A DNA stretch of 64,000 nucleotides from Narthecium ossifragum (GCA_963920575.1 OY986964.1:35261825-35325824); one strand, 5' to 3'; shown: positions 24,360-36,194, counted from the stretch's first letter. The notes: a model not told the origin generated them from the letters alone. Made by a program: numbers and translations.

Positions 24360-24790
24360 AATGTTGTAATCCGGGTAGATCAATCCAAACCGGTTTGGAT
24401 CGATCTAACCCAGTCTGGATCGATCCAAACTTATTCCGGATCGATCCAACCTAGTCTGGATCGATCCACACTTATTCCGGATCGATCTGGATCGATCCAC
24501 ACTTATTCCGGATCGATCCACACCAGTCAGGATCGATCCAAATGTATTCCGGGTAGATCAATCTAAACCGGTTTGGATTGATCCAAAACCTTTCCAGGGA
24601 CCAGTTTTGCAGTTTTACACATCGGATCGATCCAAACCAGTCTGGATCGATCCAAAACCCATTCCACTCTCTGTTACATATTGGATGGATCCAAACTCAT
24701 ATTGGATCGATCCAAGCCGTTAGAAACCCAAATTTTGGCATCTTGGCTCGATCCAAACCTATTTAGGATCGATCGAAGATTTTTTGAGTG
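24360..24790. repeat. Cluster of GGATCGATCC palindromes
   Basis: More than ten copies of a TCGATCC-centred word, often GGATCGATCCAAAC, within about 430 bases. Similar clusters occur in the Copia LTRs at 43.9-44.1 kb and 45.8-46.1 kb. A TATA-like CTATAAATAAGGGTTTTGG follows at about 24838-24856, comparable to GGCTATAAATAGGATGC in those LTRs. The segment about 24300-25020 may therefore be a diverged LTR inserted in the Harbinger element. Confidence 0.6.
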
Positions 24791-25789
24791 GTAAAAACGG
24801 ACAGTTCTGATCTGATCGGAGGATCCACGACTTGGGGTCTATAAATAAGGGTTTTGGCTCTTATTTTTTGGAGCTTTTTCCCTCTTATAACAATATGCTA
24901 TAATTAAGATAATCAATTATCCATGTTTTCCATTATCAGCGCGGGGACAAGGCTGTGCGAATAAGGGGAGTGCGGGGACAAATACCACAGTATCCGCCCC
25001 ATTGCCATCACAAATGGTGCTAATGTTAGGGGACATCATCTCCAAGTCATGACCCGTGAACCCGACCCGACCCGTTTAATAAACAGATTAGACAAGTCAA
25101 ATGGATTTGACCCGTTTATAAATGGATTGGATTTGAGTTTTATACATTGGACTTTATTTTTTCTAACACGACTTGTATTTTTTCTCGACATTAGAAATAA
25201 AATCATCCAATACATGTAGCAATTACTCACATTACTTACATTTTCATGCATTGGATGAAATGAAAAAATAGAGATGTAAAGGAAAAAAGTTGAAAAATAC
25301 AACTTCTATTTTTTCAAAACACAGCTGTAAACACCCACTTTAGATTACAAACTTGAAAAATACAACATATATTGTATCTAGCACAACCTGTAAATACAAA
25401 ACTAAAACACATGTTTCACAATTACAAACTCAAAAAATACAACTTAAATAACTTACAAAACCGACCAACCCTTGATATCATAATTACATGTCACAAAAAG
25501 ACTGATTCCCTGGACATACATACACACGTACAATACAGCAAATGACTGACTCTTGAATACATCTGTTTGTTGTCGATCGCAATGCTTGTCCTGTACAATC
25601 GTATATAAAAAACACAAGGGCTCAGAATTTGGATCATCATTGCCCTTCTTTAGCGGCAATTGGTTGCTTAACAGATTAAGCCATCCAAATCACCAAGCCT
25701 CTCCTCCCCCATGAGAATCATCATTTCCCCAACACCATATGACATTATAAGCAATTTTCATCATCTCCCCGTGTTCATAAACAACAATA

Positions 25790-27275
25790 AACCATAAACC
25801 AATAAATCCATCATAGAAATCAGATTGCATCGAATGGCTGCCAATCATAAAAATCAGATTGCATCTAGGCTCAGTGGCACATCCTAGGCAGCAGTAACAT
25901 AAACCAAATCCAATCAGATAAAATTCAGATTGCATCTAATAGGCTCAGTTTCACATCACAGCAGTAACATAAACCAATAATTTGAATCATAGAAATCTGA
26001 TTGCATCGAATGGCTGCCAATCATAAAAAATCAGATTGCATCTAGGCTCAGTTGCACATCCTAGGCAGCAGTAACATAAACCAAATCCAATCAGATAAAA
26101 ATCAGAGTACGGAAAATAGGCTCAATTTCACATCACAGCAGTAACATAAACCAATAATTTGAATCATAGAAATCCGATTGCATCGAATGGCATCTAATAT
26201 AAAAAATCAGATTGCATCTAGGCTCAGTTGCACATCCTAGGCAGCAGTAATATAAACCAAATCCAATCAGATAAAATTCAGATTGCATCTAATAGGCTCA
26301 GTTTCACATCACAGCAGTAACATAAACCAATAAATCCATCATAGAAATCAGATTGCATCGAATGGCTGCCAATCATAAAAATCAGATTGCATCTAGGCTC
26401 AGTTGCACATCCTAGGCAGCAGTAACATAACCAATAAATCCATCATAAAAATCAGATTGCATCTAATAAGCTCAGTTTCACATCACAGCATGTACATAAA
26501 CCAATAAATCCATCATAGAAATCAGATTGCATCTAATAGGCTCAGTTTCACATCACAGCATGTACATAAACCAATAAATCCATCATAGAAATCAGATTGC
26601 ATCTAATAGGCTCAGTTTCACATCACAGCATGTACATAAACCAATAAATCCATCATAGAAATCAGATTGCATCTAATGGCTGCCAAAGATAAAAATCAGA
26701 TTGCATCTAGGCTCAGTTGCACATCCTAGGCAGCAGTAACATAAACCAAATCCAATCAGATAAAAATCAGATTGCATCTAATAGGCTTAGTTTCACATCA
26801 CAGCAGTAACATAAACCAATAAATCCATCATAGAAATCAGATTGCATCTAATGGCTGCCAATAAAAATCAGATTGCATCTAATAGGCTTGGCTCAGTTTC
26901 ACATCATAGCATGAAGCAATAAATCCATCATAAAATCAGATTGCATCTAATGGCTGCCAATCAAAATCAGATTGCATCTAATAGGCTTGGCTCAGTTTCA
27001 CATCATAGCATGAAGCAATAAATCCATCATAAAATCAGATTGCATCTAATGGCTGCCAATCAAAATCAGATTGCATCTAATAGGCTTGGCTCAGTTTCAC
27101 ATCATAGCATGAAGCAATAAATCCATCATAAAATCAGATTGCATCTAATGGCTGCCAATCAAAATCAGATTGCATCTAATAGGCTTGGCTCAGTTTCACA
27201 TCATAGCATGAAGCAATAAATCCATCATAAAATCAGATTGCATCTAATGGCTGCCAATCAAAATCAGATTGCATC
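25790..27275. repeat. Minisatellite block 1 inside the Harbinger element
   Basis: Repeats built on AAATCAGATTGCATCTAATAG plus GGCTCAGTTTCACATCA and CATAAACCAATAAATCC, roughly 70 bases per simple unit. From about 26870 to 27270 a roughly 100-base higher-order unit is repeated about four times almost unchanged. It lies downstream of the three genes of the transposon. Confidence 0.93.
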
Positions 27276-27600
27276 CAAATCACCAAGCCTCTCCTCCCCC
27301 ATGAACACATTTGAATCATCATTTCCCCAACACCATATGACATTATAAGCAGTTTTCATCATCTCCCCATGATCAGAAACCAACAAGTCCATGACATAAA
27401 AATCAGACCACACCAAATCAAATTGCATTATAGGCTGTTTTCATCATCTCCCCATGATCATAAACAACAGAAAATCATAAAGCAACTAAATCCATCACAA
27501 AAAAAATCCATTACATTGGAAAGTGAGTGACTGCCCATCAAATAGCCATAAACACAAGGGGCTCAATTTCATAATAACCAACAAGTCCATGACATAGAAA

Positions 27601-27873
27601 TCAACTCGTGGTGAAAAACACAATAAACCCTAATGCAATACACAATCCAATAGCAGTTGCAATTCCAAATTCAAACCGACCACACCCTCTTGTACCGGAA
27701 TTAGTTGCACGGGGCAATTGAGATGCATACTCATGATATGAATTTAAAGCGTCATTTCTATTATAAAACCCCCGATAACACGCCCCACCAAACCGATGCA
27801 CTTGTTCATGGCATGCCGGCCACGAATCATATACACCGGGTCGTCTCCCTTTGTAGACGACATAGTATTTCAT
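27601..27873 (-). CDS. RNase H1 N-terminal (Cauli_VI/viroplasmin)-type small protein with hydrophobic C-terminus
   Basis: A complete 90-codon frame with its own ATG and TGA. Residues 1-47 (KYYVVYKGRRPGVYDSWPAC, then FGGACYRGFYNRNDALNSY) fit the small RNA/DNA-hybrid-binding fold at the start of RNase H1 proteins, known in databases as Cauli_VI. Residues about 69-87 are a single hydrophobic segment (IATAIGLCIALGFIVFF) close to the C-terminus, so a tail-anchored membrane protein is possible. No RNase H catalytic domain follows. It lies on the same strand as the two transposon genes and 300 bases after the Myb-like gene, inside the same terminal repeats. A role in transposition is not known; it may be a captured host gene piece kept open by chance or use. 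Confidence 0.72.
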   Translation of the reverse strand: MKYYVVYKGRRPGVYDSWPACHEQVHRFGGACYRGFYNRNDALNSYHEYASQLPRATNSGTRGCGRFEFGIATAIGLCIALGFIVFFTTS

Positions 27874-28175
27874 GATTTCAAGCTGCCAATCAATAGGAAA
27901 TCAACTCAAATTGCCAAATACATGAACTGCATAGTATACAATAAACTATAGCTGCCAATCAAAAGAAAATCAATTGATTGGCAAATACACAAGTCAATAC
28001 GTGGGTTGTATGATACAAAATCAACTATACACATGCATTTGGAAATTAGGGATTGGCTTGCATCCGTGAATCCCAAAAGCCCATGCACCCCAAAAAGAAC
28101 CCAAAAAACCACCATAAAACCCACATCAAGCAGCTACAAGTGTCATATAATGTTTACATGCGTACAATATAAAAG

Positions 28176-29259
28176 TCAATTGTGCCTATTGGGATCAAAG
28201 AAGTCTTTCAACCACATCTTCCGGTGTTTTATGCTCATCACCAAGAATCCACGTGCTTCTACCTCGTCCCGGTTGAGCACATTGAAAACACGTAGAAGAT
28301 CCTCCTCGGGGTAATCAGTTGCACATTCCATAACTGATGCATATAATTTATCGGTCGACTTGACATTGCCGGATAGAATGGCATCCCCAACCTTCTCAAT
28401 AACTCTTACAAATGTGTCATCCCTCGTCTCTCTCGACCGCTTACTAGCAAATGCCCGAGCTGGCATACGTGCAACAGTTTCGGCCATAGTCATGCGCACA
28501 GAAGTCTCACCTTCACTTGTGCCTACATTAGTGTTGTTATGCCCAGTGGGCGTGCTCCCCGTGTCCATGGCAGCCGGACTATCGGCAGCCTCATCGGTTG
28601 GGATAAAGGGGGGGCAAGACCCCGCATCCTCGAGATCTATGACAGGCTCGTTAGGATTAGCCTCGTCATGGGTGGACCGAGCAAATCTGCCCGAGGCCCT
28701 CTCCTCGCAGCAACAAGCGGTAAGCAAGTCAAAATTAGGGATTGGCTTGTTAATAAGGTTCCTAGCATTAGGGTGTGCCTACATAATAAGAGAAGTATTA
28801 GGCAATTTCAAATGCAAGACATTAATTCATGTCAAGTATTAGGCAATGCCAACGCACCGCAATGTACGCCGCGGCGACATCCACATCCATCGAGAACTTC
28901 TTGTCAAGTTCTGTCCACCCACAACCGCTAAGTTTATGCAAACATTTAATGACCTCGTACTTCCTTCGACACCATCCCATGTGATTCTGGACATGTTTGA
29001 GCTCGAAGTCCCCTTTAGGCTCAAGTTTGTCATTCACATACTTGGCCGCCGCATTAAAGTGGCTAGTTTTAAACCACCTATCCCCTTTGGGCCGGCCCTT
29101 CTTAACCTCAGCGAGGTACTCTAGGAGGTAAGCCTCCTCCGTGTCAGTCCACCTCTTATTCTGACTGCCTGTTTTGCCGGTGACCTTCGCCTTGCCCTTG
29201 GTATTAGGCCCACCAGGAGGTTGTTGCGAGTCATCTTCGCATTGAGAGGAAGAATCCAT
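28176..29259 (-). CDS. Myb/SANT-like DNA-binding protein of the PIF/Harbinger element (ORF1)
   Basis: Two exons, 29259-28858 and 28778-28176, GT-AG and in frame, give 334 residues. The Myb/SANT-like domain covers about residues 31-140: KRWTDTEEAYLLEYLAEVKK, FKTSHFNAAAKYVNDKL, VQNHMGWCRRKYEVIKCL, and after the intron KPIPNFDLLTACCCEERASG. The C-terminal half is acidic then helical and lacks known domains. In this superfamily ORF1 binds transposon ends and helps import the transposase (established for rice Ping/mPing and HARBI1/NAIF1). It follows the transposase gene on the same strand by about 160 bases. Confidence 0.88.
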
Positions 29260-29424
29260 ATTCTGTAAATAGTCGAATGCGATATAGGCATTTAAAATAT
29301 ACCGCATACGCCAGTAACATGGTGCATAGAATACTGTACGCGTTTATAAGCAAGATAATAAGAAGTTAACATCTCAAAGTAAATTTTACAAATTGTCAGC
29401 CGAATAGTTCATGTAACAAAATCC

Positions 29425-30774
29425 CTAACGATCTCGTTGGAAGTCAAGCCACATCTGTTCCGCGATTTCCTCGCGCAAATTGAGCCAAACACCTTGCTCT
29501 TGGCGTTGCTCTCTCGTCGTGCACGGTTGTGTGATTGGTGGGTCATCTTCGATGGTGTCTACCATCATTAGTGGGTCGTTTGGGGATTTGTCAAGTATGA
29601 AATTATGCAAAATACAACAAGCAAGGACAATCTCAACTTGTGTCTTGTAGGGGTAAAATGGATGTGATGCGAGGATCTTGAAGCGGTTTTTAAGCAAACC
29701 AAACGCTCGTTCAATCCTAGATCTTAGAGACGAGTGACGTAGGTTAAAGAGCTCCTTTTTGTTTTCTGGAATGCGTCCAACAAACTCGTTGAGATGGTAC
29801 CTTACACCCCGGTACGGTGCAACAAACCCAGGCATCGTTGGGTACCCGGCATCTACAAGGTAATACTTCCCTACAAGATTAGAAAGGGTTTCAAACGGCT
29901 CGTAAGCCTAATCAAGTATGAAGCTAAACGACGATTGTGTGGGGATACTTATACCTTCAATGGTTTTCAAGCCACCGGGAGGTGGTCGAGAAAGGGCGTC
30001 TTTCAAGACAGTGTAGTCATTGGCCGACCCTTCCCAACCAGCCAAGACATAGGTAAAATGAAGGTCAGGTGTAGCAGCAGCTAAGACGTTCTGTGTAAGA
30101 CCCTTACGACCTCGGAAAGGAAGTGCCATGTCGACGGGGACAGTGGCATCTACGTGAGTTCCATCTATGAGGCCGATACAATTCTACAGGGAAAAAACCG
30201 AAGCGTTCATGGTGAGTTCTGGAAACTATGAAATTGAGGGACGTCATTATGTGCAAAGAGGGTTGGATAGTACCTCAAAGTACGGAAAATATGAACGGTT
30301 GTACCGAATTTCAGGGTGTGTTGATGAGCCAGGTTGTTGCATAAATGTGTCGCGGAGGGCCAGTACCGCCTTCAAAACTATGTGGAAATATCGACTGATG
30401 GTCTCACCAGACAACATAAACTCCATGCGCATGACCCGATTTTTCGTGTTATGCCCCACAATATGCAGGAATATACATAATTGTTCTTCAACTTTGACAT
30501 GATCAGTGTCTATCAGAAGTTGGCGTGCTCTCATCACTCTTGCTAACTCATGCAGCGCGTCTGCATCCATACGGATGTAACTAATAGAGTAATCCCCCCC
30601 AGGTCTCAATATCCTATCCATATGCCCTTCCCGCAACACAAGTCGTTGCTCACGCTGTATAACACATATGTTATCACGTGAGCCAAGGTAGCGACGCACC
30701 ACCGCGACAGCGACTACATAGGCTGCAGCTAGCATCCTCATCCGCTCAAATTGCTCGTCGTCGCCATTGGCCAT
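29425..30774 (-). CDS. PIF/Harbinger DDE transposase
   Basis: Three exons, 30774-30274, 30183-29955 and 29870-29425, GT-AG and in frame, give 391 residues with no stops. The N-terminal helical part includes EQLCIFLHIVGHNTKNRVM. The DDE_4/HARBI1-type nuclease follows: first Asp in NCIGLIDGTHV, second Asp in GWEGSANDYTVL, VDAGYP, and the Glu in RSRIERAFGLLKNRFKIL, with the usual CCILHNFI after it. All three acidic residues are present, so the enzyme could be active. It cuts and pastes elements with matching ends and may also move related MITEs. Upstream about 2.3 kb to the right terminus contains GC-rich leader and minisatellite block 2. Confidence 0.92.
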
Positions 30775-31369
30775 CTAATATAAAAGTCAAACTTTAACTA
30801 AAAACCCTATAAAACACCTATATTTGTATCTATTTGCATGTAAAACAGCTATACCAACATGAGTATGTAAAGAACATGACATGAAATCATAAATTCAAAT
30901 AGGGGATCAGCTACTACCAACATGAGCATGAAGAAACCATAGAGTAGGGGATCAGATCAAGCCCAATGCATAACACATTAATGGCAGCCTCATTACTAAT
31001 AGCATAGCATATCAGATCGCATACTAGTATCATACGAATAGATCATCCCACGCAACAGCGTCATTAAAGATTGCAAGTGGATAAGACTGCATAAGGAATC
31101 AGATAGCCAAAATGCCAAGCAGATTGCATACTAATAGATCACATTGCATAATAGTAGCATGCTAATAGAAAATACAAAGCCCTAGAATCGGATTGCATAC
31201 TCATGACATAACAATAGATCAACCCACATGGCAATGGCATACTAACAGCGAATGAATCAGATTGCATAAGGGATCAGATCGCATACTAAAGCAGCAATTG
31301 CAATGGCATACAAATAGCAATACTCAAGCCAAGGGGATCAGGTATGATAAATGCGTTGAAAGAATAGAA

Positions 31370-32345
31370 GAATCGAACCACTCAGGACTTGGAGAATATA
31401 CATGAAGAATCAAGCCATAAAAGCACAGATCGGCCCAAATAAAAGCACAGAAACCAGGCAGGGGATCAGATCCAGAAAATGCACCATTTATACTTGAAGA
31501 ACCATGCCATTAAAGCACAGAAACCAGGCAAGGGGATCAGTTCCACGCAATGCACCATTTATACATGAAGAATCAAGCCATAAAAGCACAGATCGACCCA
31601 AATAAAAGCACAGAAACCAGGCAGGGGATCAGATCCAGGAATTACATGAACAATCACAAGCCATAAAAGCACAGAAAACCCAGCAAGGGGATCAGATCCA
31701 GGAAATGCACCATATATACATGAAGAATCAAGCCATAAAAGCACAGATCGGCTCAAATAAAAGCACAGAAACCAGGCAGGGGATCAGATCCAGGAAATGC
31801 ACCATTTATACTTGAAAAACCATGCCATAAAAGCACAGAAACCAGGCAAGGGGATCAGTTCCAGGCAATGCACCATTTATACATGAAGAATCAAGCCATA
31901 AAAGCACAGATCGGCCCAAATAAAAGCACAGAAACCAGGCAGGGGATCAGATCCAGCAAATACATGAACAATCACAAGCTATAAAAGCACAGAAAACCCG
32001 GCAAGGGGATCAGATCCAGGAAATGCAGCATATAACATGAAGAATCAAGCCATAAAAGCACAGATCGGCCCAAATAAAAGCACAGAAAGCAGGCAGGGGA
32101 TCAGATCCAGCAAATACATGAACAATCACAAGCCATAAAAGCACAGAAAACCCGGCAAGGGGATCAGATCCAGGAAATGCAGCATATAACATGAAGAATC
32201 AAGCCATAAAAGCATAGATAGGCCCAAATAAAAGCACAGAAACCAGACAGGGGATCAGATCCAGGAAATGCACCACTTATACTTGAAGAACCAAGCCATA
32301 AAAGCACAGATCGACCCAAATAAAATCAGATTAACCATGCCAGGG
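31370..32345. repeat. Minisatellite block 2 inside the Harbinger element
   Basis: Repeated words AAGCCATAAAAGCACAGATC, GGCCCAAATAAAAGCACAGA and GGGGATCAGATCCAGGAAAT recur in a higher-order order every roughly 150-190 bases. The block lies between the transposase gene start and the right terminus. Long frames within it are repeat artefacts. Confidence 0.93.
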
Positions 32346-32459
32346 GATCAAATTCAACAAAGAAACAAGCCTCTCGTGACATGGAGAGGAAAACCAGATA
32401 TAAAACCATAGATCTGGAAATGAAACAGGGTACGAAGGTGTAAAAACCTTGAAAAAGGT

Positions 32460-33000
32460 AGCAGGGATCAGACGCCTGGTGTCCGGAGAGGAAAGGGGGG
32501 GTTTCTCGATCGGCCGAGATCCAGATCTACCACCGGGCTAGATAGCAGCAACCTCCTTGGTTGCCGACCAGATCCAGCACCGCGTGGAGAGGGAAAAGCT
32601 CCTGGGCTCGCAGAGCTTCGGATCCACCACTAGAGAGGTAGCATTAGGGTTCCTGGCCCCGCCGCCCGTCGGATCTACCTCCGGGGAGTGAGAGCCTAAC
32701 AACGCCCGTCAGATCCACCACTAGAGAAGAGGTGGGAGGGTTCCTGGCCCCGCTGCTCCTCAGATCTACCGCCGGGGAGTGAGAGGCTGGCGTGGGTGAC
32801 GAAGAACGGAGGAGACAGAGAGGACCATGGTGGGTGGAGAGACGGCGAGCGAGTGAGATCGGGGGAGAACAGGGTGGAGAGCCGTAGCGGTAAGCTAGGG
32901 TTTCGAGGGTTTGAAGTGGTGCAAAACCCCGAGCGAAGTGAGGATATGAAGTGATCCTCACTTCGAGCGACTCCCGGCCTTTTTGGCCCGGAGTCGCGAG
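32460..33000 (-). other. GC-rich leader region near the 5' end of the Harbinger element
   Basis: CpG-rich DNA between the minisatellite and the right terminus, likely promoter and non-coding first exon of the transposase on the minus strand (inference). A frame at 32961-32644 is low complexity and not recognised. Confidence 0.4.
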
Positions 33001-33149
33001 CGTGAAGTCCAGGCCATTTTGGCCTGGACGCGAAGTGGGTCTGAACTCAGTTCAGACCCACTTCCAACGAACCAAACGTCGGAAGTGGCTGGACTCACTT
33101 TCAAAAAAGTGACTTCACAGCCACTTCCGACGAACCAAACATGCCCATA

Positions 33150-34480
33150 GTCTTAAAGGCTCAGTAGGAGGATATATTGAACTAGTTATTTTTCCAATAC
33201 TGGTTCTTCATGTTCTGGATTCTTCTAGTACTTTAATTCTCTGTTCTTGTTTTTGGATGTAATATTCCAAAAACCAAGGTAACAAAGAATCTCAATTGAC
33301 CTTGAGATTTAAGAGTCTCATAATACGCATTTTTAATTGATTGATGTTCTTTGCCAGAAAAATTTGAGAAATACTAATTTCTAAACAATTCATTATAACT
33401 ATATATTGGAATTCCTTATTAAGGAATTACCGTATATAACTTCATGGACTAAAATCTATTAATATGGAAGCTTCTTTCAGATGCAGTGGAAGATTGATTA
33501 CTCTCATTTTCATAAATTGAATGAGAAATGACAGTATATGATATTTCAACTGCCAGAATTATAAGGGAATTCTTAATTCTAGAAGGATCAATTCTAGACG
33601 AATATGATCTCCTAGAACTAGTAGCAATATCTGCTATTTTTAATACCCTATTTGGGTTAAATGAGATGGTAACTTCACCATCAGTCGTTTGTGATATTTG
33701 ATCAATATCATCATTTATTATCGGCTTTGGTGGGACTACATTTTGTGGTATCCAATTTTCAGGAAAATTTACTTCATCCCATCTAATCTGTCAATTAGTA
33801 GCAATTCGAGATGATAATAAATTACTATCAATTAATAGAGTTTTGCCCGGTGCAGTATGTTGTCTAGCTTTAGGGGCTAAAGTACTTAGTACTTTATAAT
33901 GAATACGATAGATTATTGCTATTGTTTCTGATTGTGGTAAGAATTCACATCCATGAGTCTTTATATTGAGACTGACTGCTTCTAATATATGCGGATCTGG
34001 CAATGAGAGACTTAAATTTGGGTATACATTGAAGTATACTGGATCGTGACTTAAACTTATCTTCATAACTCTCATTAGAGATTGTGTCCAATTTAAGCAT
34101 CTAGCATCCCTTAAACAGGATAGGATTGATGCATTTAATCATGGAAGTGTGAGTGGTTTATAGTCCACTTAAATTAATCCAATGTGGATATAATTATATT
34201 TATTCATATAATTTTGGACATTATCTTCTGATAGAAGATTAAGTGTATGATCTTCTTGATCGATTGATACTGTCATTTTGACATTTTTTATCGCTATTAG
34301 CGATTATAAATCCAGGAATCCGACCTGGTAAATTTCCCTATTTGGGACATCTGGAATAGACCACTTATTAAGTGACTCTAATTCCGTAGAAAATTCTATC
34401 AACTTAATATTTTTCAAAATTTTACTTATATTTCAAGTAATTTTTGAAGAAGATGCCATGCTTATAATATGCAGACTCGA
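33150..34480 (-). pseudogene. Endogenous pararetrovirus fragment with movement-protein region
   Basis: The minus strand from about 34460 downward reads, with several stops, as the 30K-type movement-protein region of a Caulimoviridae polyprotein; the longest open piece is 34075-33791. Conserved features of that protein family (the GKT-like loop, the tyrosine-rich and proline-rich stretches around it) are recognisable over about 300 residues. Stops interrupt it, so it is a relic. Its continuation is displaced 9 kb to 23600-24040 by the Harbinger insertion. No reverse transcriptase, protease or LTR is seen. Similar relics are common in angiosperm genomes. Confidence 0.68.
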
Positions 34481-34879
34481 TCATAATTGATTAATATTAT
34501 AAGAAAAAAGATCTTATATATTCCTTTTTAATTTTTACTTACCTTTTTTATTGTGATCAATGATCAGTATGTGCTTTACATCAACTTTGATCTATCTTAG
34601 ACATTGATTTTTATGCTCGTCTATCAACTTTTTACGAGATTTAAGCAAAATGTCATATTCTCGGCTCAACGGTGCTCAACGTGATTTTGGTGATGATCCA
34701 CATAATACATCAAAAATCAAAGATAGACTAAGGACTAAATGACTTCGATCATAACATCATATAAATATAGTAAATAAAATAGTAAAAAAATATAAGAAAA
34801 TACTTCAAAAAATATTAAATTATATGATTAAATCTACATATCGCTGTTCCCGCATGAACATGCTCTTCATGTGTGTGTG
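34481..34879. other. Unassigned AT-rich DNA
   Basis: Lies between the viral relic and the GH5 exon-1 relic; probably still viral or flank DNA. A (GT)n(GA)n microsatellite sits at about 34871-34893. Confidence 0.35.
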
Positions 34880-35015
34880 TGAGAGAGAGAGATAATGTGA
34901 GATATAAGGGCAATTGAGAAGAGATGAAATGAGGCATCTACTACTGGTACAGTACCGTAAAGCCATTGACGAGAGCTATCTAGTTCTTTGGATTACTGCT
35001 TTCTATTTATAACTA
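34880..35015 (-). pseudogene. GH5 glucosidase relic: first exon start and promoter only
   Basis: Minus-strand DNA from about 35010 to 34885 parallels copy 1 at 21200-21065: TATA-like segment, ATG, then codons beginning MALRYCTSSRCLISSLL, against MALQYFSSSRCLSSLL in copy 1. Similarity stops before the mature enzyme begins. It is a scrap of a former GH5 gene copy. Confidence 0.72.
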
Positions 35016-35928
35016 AGAACTAAGGTATAATCTAATACCACGTGGCATGTCAAAGATCACACTAGGCATTAAAAATATATCGACGATTCTAGAAAGCAGA
35101 CTGTTGGATGACGATCAAACATATTTCTGAATCATTGGTGGTATGATATATGAGGGAAGTCAACAGGTCAAACATTACCTCATAGTTGAAGCCCTCAAGC
35201 CAGCATATGATGTTGTTGTAGCTTATGAACTGCCACAGTTATCATCGCTCAATATCATAGTAATACCGTCAAAGTCAATCTACTTTTATATAGCATTAAT
35301 GTATTACAACATGTGTGTGTTGATTTGAGCTGTTGACCAGAACGTATGACTTTTATTAGTATGACTTCAACTTCGTAGTGATTCTTTTTGCTTATGTTTT
35401 TAAAGAAGAAAATGGGATTGATAATTTTATGCACAAGTATTTAATCAATATAAGAATCGATCAGACTAGTAAAAAAAGTATATCTGCACTAAAAAAAGGA
35501 TATTTGTATGTTATGCAGGCTGCTCTTTAGTACGTGATTGTTTGTTGGATTTTGACAGTAAAATACTAATAATAGAAGAAGATTTTCATCTCGGAGCTTC
35601 ACATAAAAAAAAATAACAAACAGTATATATAGATAACAATAGGAATAATGAAAGAATTAGAGGTGATCTGTGAGTTACTAGAAGACACCACAATTCTACG
35701 CTCTCGAACAAATGGAAAATGATTCACGTCACACCGGCCCCATGTTGGGCAAAACAGTACCACATCATATGGGCAATGACTTTGGGGTTTTGAGGACGCG
35801 GGTGTTTTGGGGTGTGGGATATGAGTGGTTCTCTGCACCCAAGTCAATCATGACCCGTCATGTGATGGGTGTGGAAAATTCACATCCACAGGACCACAGC
35901 ACAGCGCGACGCATATCATTACTCAAAA
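35016..35928. other. Intergenic
   Basis: No gene recognised. May include GH5-copy upstream DNA at its left edge. Confidence 0.4.
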
Positions 35929-36194
35929 AAGAAAATTAGGCTTAAATATACATTTTGACCTGAGATTTATGACAAATTTTTATTAAATTTCTATACTTTA
36001 AAAATTCTCGATTGAATCCCTAAGCTTTTGTGAACCGGCTTAATTTGGTCCTTCCGTCCATGTGCCGTCCATCGGACTAACGACGGCTCGGGTGAACCGG
36101 CTCAAGAACCGATCAAAATCGGATCAATTTAACCTATTTTGACTTTTCTCGCAACGTCGTCTCTTTTCTCCTCTCTGTCTCTCTGCTCTTTCTC

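Larger units (their letters stand above)
24043..33147 (-). mobile_element. Large, apparently autonomous PIF/Harbinger transposon
   Basis: The left end TGGCCTGTTTGGTTG is an inverted copy of the right end (complement TGGGCATGTTTGGTTCG). The dinucleotide TA flanks both (24041-24042, 33148-33149); a canonical 3-base duplication is not clear. Copies of GTTTGGTTSNTG with AAGTGG-type words recur in the outer 250 bases of both ends, resembling transposase-binding repeats. On one strand it carries a transposase gene (30774-29425), a Myb/SANT-like gene (29259-28176) and a small RNase H1 N-terminal-type gene (27873-27601), all without stops or frameshifts. At 9.1 kb it is larger than typical members; minisatellites (about 25790-27275 and 31370-32345) and an LTR-like insert (about 24300-25020) account for much of the extra length. 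Confidence 0.85.

Noticed and set aside
25790..27275. CRISPR-like array of repeats
   Set aside because: Repeats are adjacent without unique spacers and this is plant nuclear DNA; it is a minisatellite.
28006..28931. Plus-strand frames of 100-160 codons
   Set aside because: Antisense to the Myb/SANT-like gene of the Harbinger element.
31559..32192. Repeated hydrophobic frames (FSVLLWLVIVHV-like)
   Set aside because: They come from minisatellite units whose length happens to keep frame. No start context or homology.
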